Counted from the first letter of the stretch, positions 52,983 through 62,515 are shown. The stretch is DNA of 64,000 bases from DATLNF01 sp963765815 (GCA_963765815.1 CAVXXT010000007.1:677162-741161), one strand, 5' to 3'. The notes: generated from the letters alone by a model not told the origin. Translations and numbers: made by a program.

Positions 52983-53312
52983 GTGGGAGCCAGCACCAAG
53001 GTCGTCACCGACGCCACGTTCACCGCCGAGGTGCTGCAGAGCGACACCCCGGTCCTGGTCGACTTCTGGGCGGAGTGGTGCGGCCCGTGCAAGATGGTCG
53101 CCCCGGTGCTCGAGGAGATCGCGGCGGAGAACGCGGGCAAGCTCACCGTGGCGAAGATCAACATCGACGAGAACCCCGAGGTCGCCCGGCAGTACCGGAT
53201 CATGTCGATCCCGACGATGTCGGTGTTCTCCGGCGGGGAGATCGTGAAGACGATCGTCGGCGCCAAGCCGAAGACCGCGCTGCTGAAGGACCTCGAGAGC
53301 TACCTGTCGTAG
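52983..53312 (+). CDS. trxA: Thioredoxin
   Basis: A 109-residue disulfide reductase with the full active site FWAEWCGPCKMVAPVLEEIA (Cys33 and Cys36) and the cis-Pro region MSIPTMSVF. It restores protein thiols in the cytosol, using TrxB. The start is GTG at 52983. It is the trx gene of the sigM-trxB-trxA-cwlM-parB block known as trxC in mycobacteria. Confidence 0.96.
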   Translation: MGASTKVVTDATFTAEVLQSDTPVLVDFWAEWCGPCKMVAPVLEEIAAENAGKLTVAKINIDENPEVARQYRIMSIPTMSVFSGGEIVKTIVGAKPKTALLKDLESYLS

Positions 53313-53313
53313 A

Positions 53314-54936
53314 TCAGGACGCGATGGTCGGCGCCACGGACTCCTGGACGGCGGCGACCTTCTCCGCACGACGCGAGGCCGCCGCGGTCGCGCGGTTGCG
53401 GCCCGCGTGCTTCGAGCGGTACAGCGCGACGTCGGCGGCCGCGAGCAGCTGAGCCCCCTCGATCAGCCCGGTGCCCCAGGTGGCCACGCCGGCGCTCGCC
53501 GTGACCGGCACCATGGTGGGGGCCACGGACAGCTCGACCAGCAGCCGCTCGGCGGTCTGCAGAGCAGCGCCCTCACCGCACTGGGGCAGGATCACCGCGA
53601 ACTCCTCACCGCCGTACCGCGCGATGGTGTCGATGTCACGGCAGTGATGCCGGAGCACGGCGGCGACCTCGCGCAGCACCTGATCGCCGGCCTGGTGGCC
53701 GTGCGTGTCGTTGAGCCTCTTGAAGTGGTCGATGTCGAACAGGATCAGGCTCATCGGACCCGACCCGCGGCTGGCCCGCTGGATCTCGAGGTCGAGCGCG
53801 ACGTCGAAGCTGCGCCGGTTGGCGACGCCGGTGAGCCCGTCCTGCGACGCCTGGGCCTGAACGGCTTCCATCAGCCAGGCGCCGCGCAGCGCGAGTGCGG
53901 CCTGCGACGCGAAGCGCTCCAGGATGCCGACTACGCGGCGCTCGACCCGTGAGCTGTGAGCCAGGTCCTGCTCCATCACCAGGGTGCCCACGGGGCGGCT
54001 GTCGACGATGAGCGGGAGCACGACCAGGTTGCCGGCGGCCGGCAGCACCTGGGTCAGCCAGGGGTCGGCAGCCTCGGTCAGCCCGGCAGTGAGCACCGGC
54101 GCGTGCTCGACGTGGCAGCGGGTGAGCGCTGACGCAGGCCTCGCGACGACCGGCGAGTCCACGGTCTTCACGTCACCCGCGGCCGCGAGCAGGCGAACCG
54201 AGCCGTCAGGTCGATCCGCGAGCAGCAGCGCGCGTGGCGCGTTGAAGACCTCGACCACCGCGCGGACCAGCTCGTCGCCGACCTCGTGCGGCGACTGAGC
54301 CGACTCGAGCTTCGACGCCAGGCTGGCCAGCGCCTCGAGGTCGTACCGGCGGCGGCGCAGCTCCCGCTCGTTGACCGACGAGAACGTCGCCGTGACCACC
54401 GCGATCAGCCAGAACGCCGCGACGTAGCCGGCGAGGTGCAGCTGCGCGCGGTCCTCGCTCACTCCGGCGACACCGGTCGTCTGCGACAGGAATCCGTCCT
54501 TCTGCAGCTGGTAGCTGACGAAGAGCAGCAGCGAGTGCCACAGCGCGAGCTTCATCCCCGTCCGGTACGACGCGAGCAGCGCGACCATCGCCAGGTGCAC
54601 GATCGCCAGGTGGCGCAGTGGGCTCGCCACCCCACCGGTCAGGTACGCCGCGGTCGCGATGAAGAACCCGTCGAGCAGCAGGACGACGCCGAGCAGCAGC
54701 AGCGCACGCCCGCGCAGAGAGCGCCAGGCCAGGTGGCAGGCCGTCGTCACACCGACGTACACGCCGGCGATCACGGCGACCCGGCCGGGGTCGAACCCTT
54801 CGGCGGGCGGCACGGCGAGGACGTAGACGACGACGCTGACCGCGGCGACGAGCCGGTAGCCGAGCAGGTAGCGCATGCGCTCGCTCAGCGGGACGAGATC
54901 GCTGCCGCCGGCCGCAGACGTGCCTGACGTCGTCAT
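53314..54936 (-). CDS. Membrane-bound GAF-GGDEF diguanylate cyclase
   Basis: A 540-residue protein that should make c-di-GMP. Five or six N-terminal helices (to about residue 190) form a MASE-like sensor; a GAF-type domain follows (LVRAVVEVFNAPRALLLADR, about 220-350). The GGDEF domain ends the chain, with DGLTGVANRRSFDVAL, FDIDHFKRLNDTHGHQAGDQ and active-site YGGEEFAVILPQ. The inhibitory I-site RxxD is present as RDID, five residues before GGEEF. The ATG overlaps the stop of the surface-protein gene, so both are one operon. Confidence 0.9.
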   Translation of the reverse strand: MTTSGTSAAGGSDLVPLSERMRYLLGYRLVAAVSVVVYVLAVPPAEGFDPGRVAVIAGVYVGVTTACHLAWRSLRGRALLLLGVVLLLDGFFIATAAYLTGGVASPLRHLAIVHLAMVALLASYRTGMKLALWHSLLLFVSYQLQKDGFLSQTTGVAGVSEDRAQLHLAGYVAAFWLIAVVTATFSSVNERELRRRRYDLEALASLASKLESAQSPHEVGDELVRAVVEVFNAPRALLLADRPDGSVRLLAAAGDVKTVDSPVVARPASALTRCHVEHAPVLTAGLTEAADPWLTQVLPAAGNLVVLPLIVDSRPVGTLVMEQDLAHSSRVERRVVGILERFASQAALALRGAWLMEAVQAQASQDGLTGVANRRSFDVALDLEIQRASRGSGPMSLILFDIDHFKRLNDTHGHQAGDQVLREVAAVLRHHCRDIDTIARYGGEEFAVILPQCGEGAALQTAERLLVELSVAPTMVPVTASAGVATWGTGLIEGAQLLAAADVALYRSKHAGRNRATAAASRRAEKVAAVQESVAPTIAS

Positions 54937-57881
54937 TCGGACGCTCCAGGGATCGGGGGGATGAAGCGCAGATCGCGTTCGGCGTACACCGGGGCGAGCG
55001 CGAGCTTGGGGTCGCGCTTGTCGATCTGGTGCTGCACGAGCAGGAACAGCAGGACGAGCAGGAGCAGCAGGAACGGGAACGCCGCGCCTTCCGCGACCGA
55101 CCCGAGCACACGACCAGCGACGACGAGCGGGGGCACCGTCGTCGCAGGCACGGGCCGCGAAGCGGTCGCGCGCGGCGGCACGGAGGGGGTGACCACGCGG
55201 ATCGAGGCCGACGGGGTCGGCACCGGCCGTGGCGCGAGGAGTGTGACCACCGGAGTCACCGGGCGCTCGACGACGTCGTCGAGCACCTCGGGGAGCACCG
55301 GAGGCTCCGGAGTGGACTCCGCCGGCACGTCGACGTCACCGCCGGGGTCCGGGGACGCCGGCTCGTCGTGGCCGGCCGACGGCGCCGGCGGGTCGCCGAC
55401 GGGTGTCGCCGACGGCGGGTCGGGCCGTTGCGTCACGGGTGGGACCGGCGCGGGAGGCGTGCGACCGGGCGGTGTGCGGCCCGGATCCTGGCCCGGGGGA
55501 ACCGGGTCGGGATCAGGCGGCAGCGGAGGCGGAGGCGGAGGCGGCGGAGGCGGAGGCGGAGGCGGAGGCGGAGGCGGCGGCGGCGGCGGCGGGGGCGGAG
55601 GAGGAGTCGGATCCTCGAGGGAGGCGTCCGCGGTGTCCGCGTCGTTCGTCGGATCGGAGTCGGTGCCGGAGGCGGACGCCGTCGCGCTGAAGGTCGCGGT
55701 GCTCGCGGTGTCCGCCGTGAGGGTGAGGGTGCGGGTGACGGTGCCGCCCGCCGCGACGTCGCCCAGCGCGCAGGTGAGCGTCGCTACGTCGCACCCGGGA
55801 AGGCTCGACACCGTCACCCCGCTCGGCACCGTCAGCTGCACCGTCGCGCCGGGGGCGGTCGCCGGGCCGCCGTTCTTGACCGTCACGACGACGTCGAAGC
55901 TGTCCCCCACCAGCACGGTCGAGACCGGCGCCGCGACGGTGGCAGCGAGGTCGAACCCGGTCGGCGGGGGCGGGGGCGGCGTCGCGACGGTGACCAGCAG
56001 CGTTGCGGCGTCGTTCGTGGCGTCCGGGTCGGTGGCGCTCGCGTCGAGCCCCGCCGTGCCCGTGATGGTCAGGTCGCCGGGGCCGGCCGAGATGACGGTG
56101 ACGGTGAACGTGGCTCCCGCGCCGCCGACAGCGACGTCCCCGACCGTGCAGACCAGGGTTGCGAGGTCACATCCGGGTGCCGTCACGACCGAGATGCCCG
56201 CGGGCAGCGCGAGCGTGACCGCGACGCCGGGCGCGGCGTCCGGCCCGGCGTTGGTGACCGTGACGTCGACGTCGAACGGGTCCCCGGCGAGCACCGGCGA
56301 CGCCGGCCCGCTGAGGGTCGTCGCCACGTCAGCGCTCGGGGCAGGTGGCGGCGGCGCCAGGACCGTGGTGGTGGCCGCCGCGGTGTTGTCGGTCGTGTCG
56401 TCCTCGGGCAGGTCGGCGGTCACCGTTGCCGTCGCCGTGACCGAGAGGGCCCCGACCGTCGGCGCGGCCGTGATCGTGAGCGTCGGAGCGGTGGCGCCTG
56501 GCCCGATGGTGCCCAGGGCACAGGTGATCGTGGTCGTCCCGGAGCAGCCGCTCGGGAGGGTGCCCGATGCGGCGGCACCGGTGAGCACGAGCTGAGCCCA
56601 GACGCCGTTGGCCGTACCAGCCGGCGTCGCCGCGTTGGCCACGTCCACCGTGTAGGTGATCGTGCCGGCGGCGGCGACCGGGTCTGGCGAGTCCACCACG
56701 GCGATCGCCAGGTTCGGCGGCGGCAGGCGGTGGCCGAACGCTCCGACCGCCTGGGTGCCGCCCGACACGGCGGACGCGACGACCGCGCGACGGGTCGGCG
56801 TGGTCAGCACTTGACCCGCCGGCACGCCGGCGGCGTCGAGCTCGACGACGAAGGCACCGCCGACGGTGACGGTGAAGGTGTAGGTCCCGCTCGCGTCTGT
56901 CCCCGCGGACTCGACCGACGCCTCCGCGCCGTCGACCGTGCCGCTCGCGTTGAGGTCCCGGTAGAGCCGGACCGTCGCACCCGCGGTCCCCGGGTCGCCG
57001 CTGTCGGCGACGCCGTCACCGTCGAGGTCGTTGACCACGACGCCGGTGAGGGTGCTAGTCGCGCCGGCGCGGCAGGCCAGCGCCTGGATGCCGGTGACGC
57101 CGATGTCGAGCATCTCGACGATCGCGCCGTTCGCCTTGTCGAGCCGGTACGAGCGGTCGGTCGTGCCGTACAGCGTGCCGCTGTCGTTGAAGCTGAGGCC
57201 ACCGATGCCGGTCGTGCCCGGCGACCCCACCCGTGTCACCGCACCGGTGACCAGGTCGACCGTGAGCAGGCGGTCCCCGGACACCCCGTTGTTGACGTTC
57301 GTGATCGCGTGCAGGGTGCCGGTGGTCGGGTCGACGGAGATGTCGGAGATCTCGTTGCTGTCGTTGCCGCTCAGCAGCAGGTAGTCGTCGCTGCCGAAGG
57401 AGTCCGGCACGGCCAGCCCAGACGTGCGGCTGATGACGATGACCGCCTCGCGCCGGTCGACCTGCTGCGGGCCATCCCGGCTGACCAGGCCGTAGAGCGT
57501 CCCGTCGGTGCCGAACGTCATGCCGGCCAGGGGTGCGTAGGTGATCGCCCCCGCCGTGCCCGTCCCGCCGCCGACGCCGGCCGGCGGGGAGATGGGGGTG
57601 AACGCCCCGGTCGACAGGCTGATCGTGCCCAGCCGGTCGCCTTGGAGGGCGTACATGGTGCTGGTGCCCGGCGCGAACGCCGCGCCGGTGACCGGCGCGC
57701 CTGCGCCACCCACCGTGAACTGGGTGGCAGTGTCGAGGTCGATTCGCACGAGGCCGCTGGTGCCGAGCGCGTAGCAGACGTCCCCGGTGGCGGCCGAGGC
57801 GGGCGTCGCGAGTGCCAGCGCAGCACCGAGCACCCCGCCCGCGAGGGCGAGGGTGCGCGCGAGCGTGCGCTGGCGTAGCAC
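54933..57881 (-). CDS. Giant DUF11/SdrD-B surface protein with poly-Pro stalk and cytosolic tail
   Basis: A 982-residue exported surface protein. After a signal (LALAGGVLGAALALATPASA) come a beta-propeller-like part (about 31-275: VCYALGTSGLVRIDLDTATQ, SGTLYGTTDR), an SdrD-B-like domain (GVVVNDLDGDGVADSGDPGT), three DUF11 domains (DVTVTNAGPDAAPGVAVTLA recurs in variants), 27 consecutive prolines, a Pro-rich stalk, a helix (AAFPFLLLLLVLLFLLVQHQ) and a 30-residue basic tail. The operon partner is a diguanylate cyclase. It is probably an adhesin or outer structural protein; no sortase motif is seen. Confidence 0.85.
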   Translation of the reverse strand: MLRQRTLARTLALAGGVLGAALALATPASAATGDVCYALGTSGLVRIDLDTATQFTVGGAGAPVTGAAFAPGTSTMYALQGDRLGTISLSTGAFTPISPPAGVGGGTGTAGAITYAPLAGMTFGTDGTLYGLVSRDGPQQVDRREAVIVISRTSGLAVPDSFGSDDYLLLSGNDSNEISDISVDPTTGTLHAITNVNNGVSGDRLLTVDLVTGAVTRVGSPGTTGIGGLSFNDSGTLYGTTDRSYRLDKANGAIVEMLDIGVTGIQALACRAGATSTLTGVVVNDLDGDGVADSGDPGTAGATVRLYRDLNASGTVDGAEASVESAGTDASGTYTFTVTVGGAFVVELDAAGVPAGQVLTTPTRRAVVASAVSGGTQAVGAFGHRLPPPNLAIAVVDSPDPVAAAGTITYTVDVANAATPAGTANGVWAQLVLTGAAASGTLPSGCSGTTTITCALGTIGPGATAPTLTITAAPTVGALSVTATATVTADLPEDDTTDNTAAATTTVLAPPPPAPSADVATTLSGPASPVLAGDPFDVDVTVTNAGPDAAPGVAVTLALPAGISVVTAPGCDLATLVCTVGDVAVGGAGATFTVTVISAGPGDLTITGTAGLDASATDPDATNDAATLLVTVATPPPPPPTGFDLAATVAAPVSTVLVGDSFDVVVTVKNGGPATAPGATVQLTVPSGVTVSSLPGCDVATLTCALGDVAAGGTVTRTLTLTADTASTATFSATASASGTDSDPTNDADTADASLEDPTPPPPPPPPPPPPPPPPPPPPPPPPPPPLPPDPDPVPPGQDPGRTPPGRTPPAPVPPVTQRPDPPSATPVGDPPAPSAGHDEPASPDPGGDVDVPAESTPEPPVLPEVLDDVVERPVTPVVTLLAPRPVPTPSASIRVVTPSVPPRATASRPVPATTVPPLVVAGRVLGSVAEGAAFPFLLLLLVLLFLLVQHQIDKRDPKLALAPVYAERDLRFIPPIPGASE
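55524..55604. repeat. 81-bp proline-codon microsatellite
   Basis: Twenty-seven CCN codons in a row, read on the plus strand mostly as alternating CGG/AGG units, encode an unbroken poly-proline stretch of the surface protein. Such a tract is slippage-prone in steps of three or six bases and is also an error hot spot for assembly. Confidence 0.95.
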
Positions 57882-57982
57882 CTGCTGGAAGCCTTCCGTG
57901 CCGACCGACAGGAGGGCTGGGATGCCGCCTGTCGCCGTAGTACATCGGCGGCAGTTGGTCCTCGATGTAGAGCGCGTTGGGC

Positions 57983-58007
57983 CCCCAATGGGCTATGCCA
58001 ATTGGGG
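57983..58007. promoter_or_regulatory. Inverted repeat upstream of the surface-protein/GGDEF operon
   Basis: CCCCAAT (57983-57989) and ATTGGGG (58001-58007) are perfect 7-bp arms spaced by 11 bases. It is located about 100 bases upstream of the operon start and 150 bases before cwlM, in an intergenic region locally richer in A and T. It could be an operator for either side; no regulator is identified. Confidence 0.4.
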
Positions 58008-58159
58008 CAATCAGGCTTGAGCGCGGCTCAGAAGTCCCGTTTCTAATCCTTTCGTCCCGGTGACAGAGCCCTTACCGCCGACGGTCGCCCGGCTTGCCCC
58101 TTCCTCGCCCCAGGGCCGTACCATGCGCGGTCCCGTCCACCCCCGTCCGAAGGACCGCG

Positions 58160-59281
58160 TTGCAGAGCATCCGAGCCGGTGACCGAGGCCCCGCCGTGGC
58201 CGAGATCCGGAGCCGCCTGCGCGCGGCGGGGTTGCTGCCTGACGGGCCTGGGGCGGCCGACGACGGCGTGTACGACGACGCCGTCGACCGGGCGGTGCGG
58301 GCCTTCCAGCAGCAGCGTGGGCTGCGCGTCGACGGCATCGTCGGGCCGCAGACGTTCCGCGCCCTGGACGAGACCCGCTGGCGCCTCGGTGACCGCCTCC
58401 TGCACTACCGGGTCACCCACCCGTTCAGCGGCGACGACGTGGCCTCGCTGCAGCGCCGGCTGATGGAGCTGGGCTTCGACTGCGGCCGCTGCGACGGCAT
58501 CTTCGGCGCCGAGACCGAGCGCGCCCTGCGCGAGTTCCAGCACAACGTCGGACTGCCCGCCGACGGCACGTTCGGGCCCACGACGATCCGGGCGATGCAG
58601 CAGCTGCGCCGCTCGGTGGTGGGCGGGCGGCCGGTCGCGCTGCGCGACTCCGAGGCGCTGCACCGGGCCGGTCGCACGCTCACCGGCAAGACCGTGATCG
58701 TCGACCCCGGGCACGGCGGCGACGACGACGGGTGGGTCGTCGCGGGGCTGCGCGAGCAGGACGTCGTGTACGACGTCGCGGCCCGGCTCGAGGGCCGGCT
58801 GGCCGCCGCGGGCGCGCACGCGTTCCGCACCCGTTCCGCGCACGGGAACCCGAGCGAGGCGGACCGGGCGGCCTTCGCCAACGCCGCCGAGGGCGACCTC
58901 TACGTCTCGCTGCACCTCGACGGCTCGGCGCACCCCGCGGCGCAGGGGGTGTCCTGCTACTACTACGGCGCCGGCCTGGCCGCCGAGCCCCACAGCTCGG
59001 CCGGCGAGCGACTGGCGGAGCTGGTCCAGCACGAGATCGTCGCGCGCACGGACCTGACCGACTGCCGCACGCACGGCAAGTCGTGGGACCTGCTCCGGCT
59101 GACCCGGATGCCGATGGTCTGGGTCGAGTTCGGCTACCTCACCAACGGCCACGACGCTGCTCGGCTGGCCGAGCCCGGGTTCCGCGACACCGTCGCTGAG
59201 GCGCTGCACGCGGCGATCGCCCGGCTGTACCTGCCGGCCGAGGAGGACCCCGGCACCGGCCAGCTGCGCCTGCCGGCCTGA
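58160..59281 (+). CDS. cwlM: CwlM-type peptidoglycan amidase-fold protein
   Basis: A 373-residue protein with two peptidoglycan-binding domains (GPAVAEIRSRLRAAGLLPDG and VASLQRRLMELGFDCGRCDG) and an Amidase_3 domain. The amidase zinc-site motifs are retained: IVDPGHGGDDDG, Glu in GLREQDVVYD, His in LYVSLHLDGSA and Glu in MVWVEFGYLTNG. No signal peptide is present. In mycobacteria CwlM is cytosolic and activates MurA, so a regulatory role is likely. TTG 58160 is chosen, as GAAGGA lies six bases upstream. Its position before parB is conserved. Confidence 0.9.
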   Translation: MQSIRAGDRGPAVAEIRSRLRAAGLLPDGPGAADDGVYDDAVDRAVRAFQQQRGLRVDGIVGPQTFRALDETRWRLGDRLLHYRVTHPFSGDDVASLQRRLMELGFDCGRCDGIFGAETERALREFQHNVGLPADGTFGPTTIRAMQQLRRSVVGGRPVALRDSEALHRAGRTLTGKTVIVDPGHGGDDDGWVVAGLREQDVVYDVAARLEGRLAAAGAHAFRTRSAHGNPSEADRAAFANAAEGDLYVSLHLDGSAHPAAQGVSCYYYGAGLAAEPHSSAGERLAELVQHEIVARTDLTDCRTHGKSWDLLRLTRMPMVWVEFGYLTNGHDAARLAEPGFRDTVAEALHAAIARLYLPAEEDPGTGQLRLPA

Positions 59282-59313
59282 CCCCTCCGGCCGTGCGCGA
59301 CCCTGGCGGTCGC

Positions 59314-59931
59314 TCAGACGGGGCGGAGCGCCCCTTCCGGGGCCATCGAGCCGAGCAGGCGCTCCAAGGCCACCTCGACGTCCTCGCGCCAGCTCACCGC
59401 GGTCTTCAGCTCGAGCCGGAGCCGGGGGAACCGGTGGTGCGGGCGCACCGTCTTGAACCCGACGCTGAGCAGGTGGTCGGCCGGCAGGACGCACGCCGCC
59501 GCCTCGTGCCTCTTGTCGCCGAACGCCTCGATCGCCTTGACGTCGCGCCGGATCAGGTCCTTCGCGACGCTCTGGACCATCATCCGGCCGAGCCCCATCC
59601 CGGCGAACTCGGGCAGCACGTGCCCGGTCATCAGCAGCACCGCATCCGCGCTGACCGGGCTGGTCGGGAACGCGACACTGCGCGGGACGTACGCCGGCGG
59701 TGCGAACATCACGTAGCCCGCGGCGACGCTGTCGACGTAGACGATCTTGCCGCACGAACCCCACTCGAGCAGGGTCGCGGAGACCCACGCCTCCTTCTCG
59801 AACTCGGTGTCGCCGGCCTCCTCGGCCTTGGTCCGCGCGACCGGGTCGAGCTCCCAGAACACACACCGCCGGCAGCGGCGGGGCAGGTCGTCGAGGTTGT
59901 CCAGGGTGATGCTCGCGACGCGGCGGGACAT
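59314..59931 (-). CDS. GNAT acetyltransferase
   Basis: A 205-residue N-acetyltransferase with the acetyl-CoA loop GMGLGRMMVQSVAKDL and strand 4 AVLLMTGHVLPEFA before it. An N-terminal CRRCVFWELDP segment and IEAFGDKRH near the C-terminal half are conserved in the cwlM-neighbour acetyltransferases of actinobacteria. It starts at 59931, overlapping by ATGA the stop of a small membrane-protein gene upstream. The substrate is unknown. Confidence 0.85.
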   Translation of the reverse strand: MSRRVASITLDNLDDLPRRCRRCVFWELDPVARTKAEEAGDTEFEKEAWVSATLLEWGSCGKIVYVDSVAAGYVMFAPPAYVPRSVAFPTSPVSADAVLLMTGHVLPEFAGMGLGRMMVQSVAKDLIRRDVKAIEAFGDKRHEAAACVLPADHLLSVGFKTVRPHHRFPRLRLELKTAVSWREDVEVALERLLGSMAPEGALRPV

Positions 59932-60143
59932 CAGCTCTCCCGGCCGGCGGGCAGCGGCCCGGCCGGGTCACCCGCGGGGGACCCGAACTCGCGCTGCGGC
60001 AGGCGCATCGCGCCGGCGGCCGAGCTGTCAGCGCCCTCGGCGGCCACGTCGGCGGGCTTCGGCGTGCGGAGCAGCCCCGCGAACCAGCCGGCGGCGGTGC
60101 CGGCGACGAAGCCGGCCAGCACTCGGCGTACGGGGAAGGGCAT
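59931..60143 (-). CDS. Small membrane protein upstream of the GNAT gene
   Basis: A 70-residue protein starting MPFPVRRVLAGFVAGTAAGW, with one helix or amphipathic membrane segment, then a flexible Ala/Pro/Gly-rich end. GAAGG lies upstream of the ATG. It is translationally coupled to the GNAT gene. No known family is recognised. Confidence 0.55.
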   Translation of the reverse strand: MPFPVRRVLAGFVAGTAAGWFAGLLRTPKPADVAAEGADSSAAGAMRLPQREFGSPAGDPAGPLPAGRES

Positions 60144-60231
60144 GGACACGCCTTCGCGAGAGCTCGGGGAAGAGGCGGGCTGATCGTAATCCGGGTCGTC
60201 CGGCGCGGGAAGGGGGCGGTAGCCTGACCGC

Positions 60232-61540
60232 ATGAGCGGCGTCGAGCTGGATCCGTACGGCGACCGGTACGCCGCCCGCACGCGCGGGATGACCGCGTCG
60301 GCGATCCGCGCGCTGTTCGCGGTCGCCAGCCGGCCCGAGGTCGTCTCGCTGGCCGGCGGCATGCCGTACATCGACGCCCTGCCGCTCGAGGCGGTCGGCG
60401 AGATGGTCGCGGCGATGGTGCGCGACCGCGGCGCGGTGGCGCTGCAGTACGGCTGCGGCCAGGGCGACCCGCAGCTGCGCGAGCAGATCTGCGAGGTCAT
60501 GGCGCTCGAGGGCATCACCGCGTCGCCGGACGACGTCGTCGTGACGGTCGGCTCGCAGCAGGCGCTCGACCTGGTCACCCGGATCTTCTGCGACCCGGGC
60601 GACGTGGTCATCGCCGAGGCGCCGTCGCTACGTCGGCGCGCTCGGCACGTTCGCGTCCTACCAGGCCGACGTCGTGCACGTCCCGATGGACGACGCCGGG
60701 CTGGTCCCGAGCGCCCTCGACGAGGCGCTGCGCCCGGCTGGCGCGGGAAGGCCGCCGGGTCAAGTTCCTCTACACGGTGCCCAACTTCCACAACCCGGCC
60801 GGCGTCTCGCTGAGCGTGCCGCGCCGCGACGAGGTGCTCGAGATCGCCGCCCGGCACGGCGTGCTCGTGCTCGAGGACAACCCGTACGGCCTGCTCGGCT
60901 TCGACGCCGAGCCGGCAGCCGGCGCATGCGCGCCCGGACCAGCGAGGGCGTGATCTACCTCGGCTCGTTCTCGAAGACGTTCGCGCCCGGGCTGCGGGTC
61001 GGCTGGGTGCTGGCGCCGCACGCCGTGCGGGAGAAGCTGGTGCTGGCGTCCGAGGCGAGCGTGCTCTGCCCGCCGAACGTTCACCCAGATGGTCGTCGCC
61101 GAGTACCTGCGCACGCAGCCGTGGCAGGACCAGATCAAGGTGTTCCGCGAGATCTACCGCGAGCGCCGCGACGCGATGCTCGACGCGCTCGGCAGCTCAT
61201 TTCCCGACGGCTCGACATGGACCCGCCCGGCCGGCGGCTTCTACATCTGGGTGACGCTGCCGGAGGGCCTGGACGCCAAGGCGATGCTGCCCCGCGCCGT
61301 GCACGGGCCGCGTCGCCTACGTGCCGGGCACCGCGTTCTACGCCGACGGCAGCGGCAGCGCGATCGATGCGGCTGTCCTACTGCTACCCGCCGCCCGAGC
61401 GGATCCGCGAGGGCGTGCGCCGGCTGGCCGGGGTCATCGAGGAGGAGCTGGACCTGCGGGCCACGTTCGGCGCACCGGCGCCCGCACGAGCACCCCACCG
61501 ACCGACGGCCGGCTCCTCGCCCGCTCCGGACCTGTCGTGA
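60232..61540 (+). CDS. PLP-dependent aminotransferase (class I/II, frame broken)
   Basis: A fold-type I aminotransferase of the 2-aminoadipate/MocR-related group without the helix-turn-helix domain. The start MSGVELDPYGDRYAARTRGM and SRPEVVSLAGGMPYIDALP are intact; VKFLYTVPNFHNPAGVSLSV, LEDNPYGLLGFDAEP and the lysine site LGSFSKTFAPGLRVGWVLAP lie in other frames, as do GGFYIWVTLPEGLDAKAML and MRLSYCYPPPERIREGVRRL. At least four single-base changes from about 60630 onward break the frame. Its stop overlaps the next gene by GTGA. Confidence 0.8.
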
Positions 61541-62515
61541 CCTCGGACGGCCGTACGCCGGGTGCTCGTGCTGGCCGGCGGGCTGACGTTCGAGCGCGAC
61601 GTGTCGCTGCGGTCCGGCCGCCGGGTCGCCGACGCGCTGCGCTCCGTCGGCGTCGAGGTCGAGATGCTGCGACGCCGACGGCGGCCTGCTCGGCTACGCT
61701 GGCCGAGCACGCGCCGGACGCCGTCGTTCATCGCCCTGCACGGCGGCCCGGGCGAGGACGGCGCCGTCCGCGGCGTCCTCGACCTGGCCGGCATCCCGTA
61801 CGTCGGCGCCGAGCCGCACGCCTGCCGCATGGCCTTCGACAAGCCGACCGCCAAGGCGGTCGCTGCGCGCGGCGGGAGTCGCCACGCCGGACTGGGTCAC
61901 GCTGCCGCACGAGACCTTCCGCGAGCTCGGCGCGCACGCCGTGCTCGAGCGGCTGCTCTCGGCCGGCTCGGCCTGCCGCTGATGGTCAAGCCGGCGCAGG
62001 GCGGCTCCGCGCTCGGCGTCACCGTCGTCGAGCGACGCCGCAGCGGCTGCCGGCGGCGATGGTGCACTGCTTCTCCTACGGCGACACCGCGCTGGTCGAG
62101 CGGTTCGTCGGCGGGCACCGAGGTCGCGGTCGTCGGTCGTCGAGGACGCCGCAGCGACGCCCGTGGCGCTGCCGGCGGTCGAGATCGTGCCGAAGGAAGG
62201 CGTCTTCGACTACGCCGCGCGCTACACCGCGGGCGCGACGGACTACTACACGCCCGCCCGGCTCGACGACCGCGCTCGCCGCCGTGTCCGAGGCCGCGGT
62301 CACCGCGCACCGAGCGCTGGGCCTGCGCGACCTGTCCCGCAGCGACCTGATCGTCGACGCGCAGGCCGGCCGTGGTTCCTCGAGGTCAACGTCGCCCCCG
62401 GCATGACCGAGACGTCCTGGTGCCGATGGCCGCCGCGAGCGCCGACGTCGAGCTCGGCGAGCTCTGCCGGGCCGCTCTCGCCCGCGCGGTGACCCGCGGC
62501 TCAGTCGTCGGCTAG
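61537..62515 (+). CDS. D-alanine-D-alanine ligase-like ATP-grasp protein (frame broken)
   Basis: An ATP-grasp ligase of about 325 residues. Recognisable pieces are LVLAGGLTFERDVSLRSGRR, IALHGGPGEDGAVRGVLDL, IPYVGAEPHACRMAFDKPTA, LGLPLMVKPAQGGSALGVTV, LPAVEIVPKEGVFDYAARYT and FLEVNVAPGMTETS, matching Ddl motifs for ATP, Mg and D-Ala binding. About ten single-base changes spread the pieces over three frames. It could make D-Ala-D-Ala or a related dipeptide. The last 15 bases overlap parB convergently. Confidence 0.8.
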
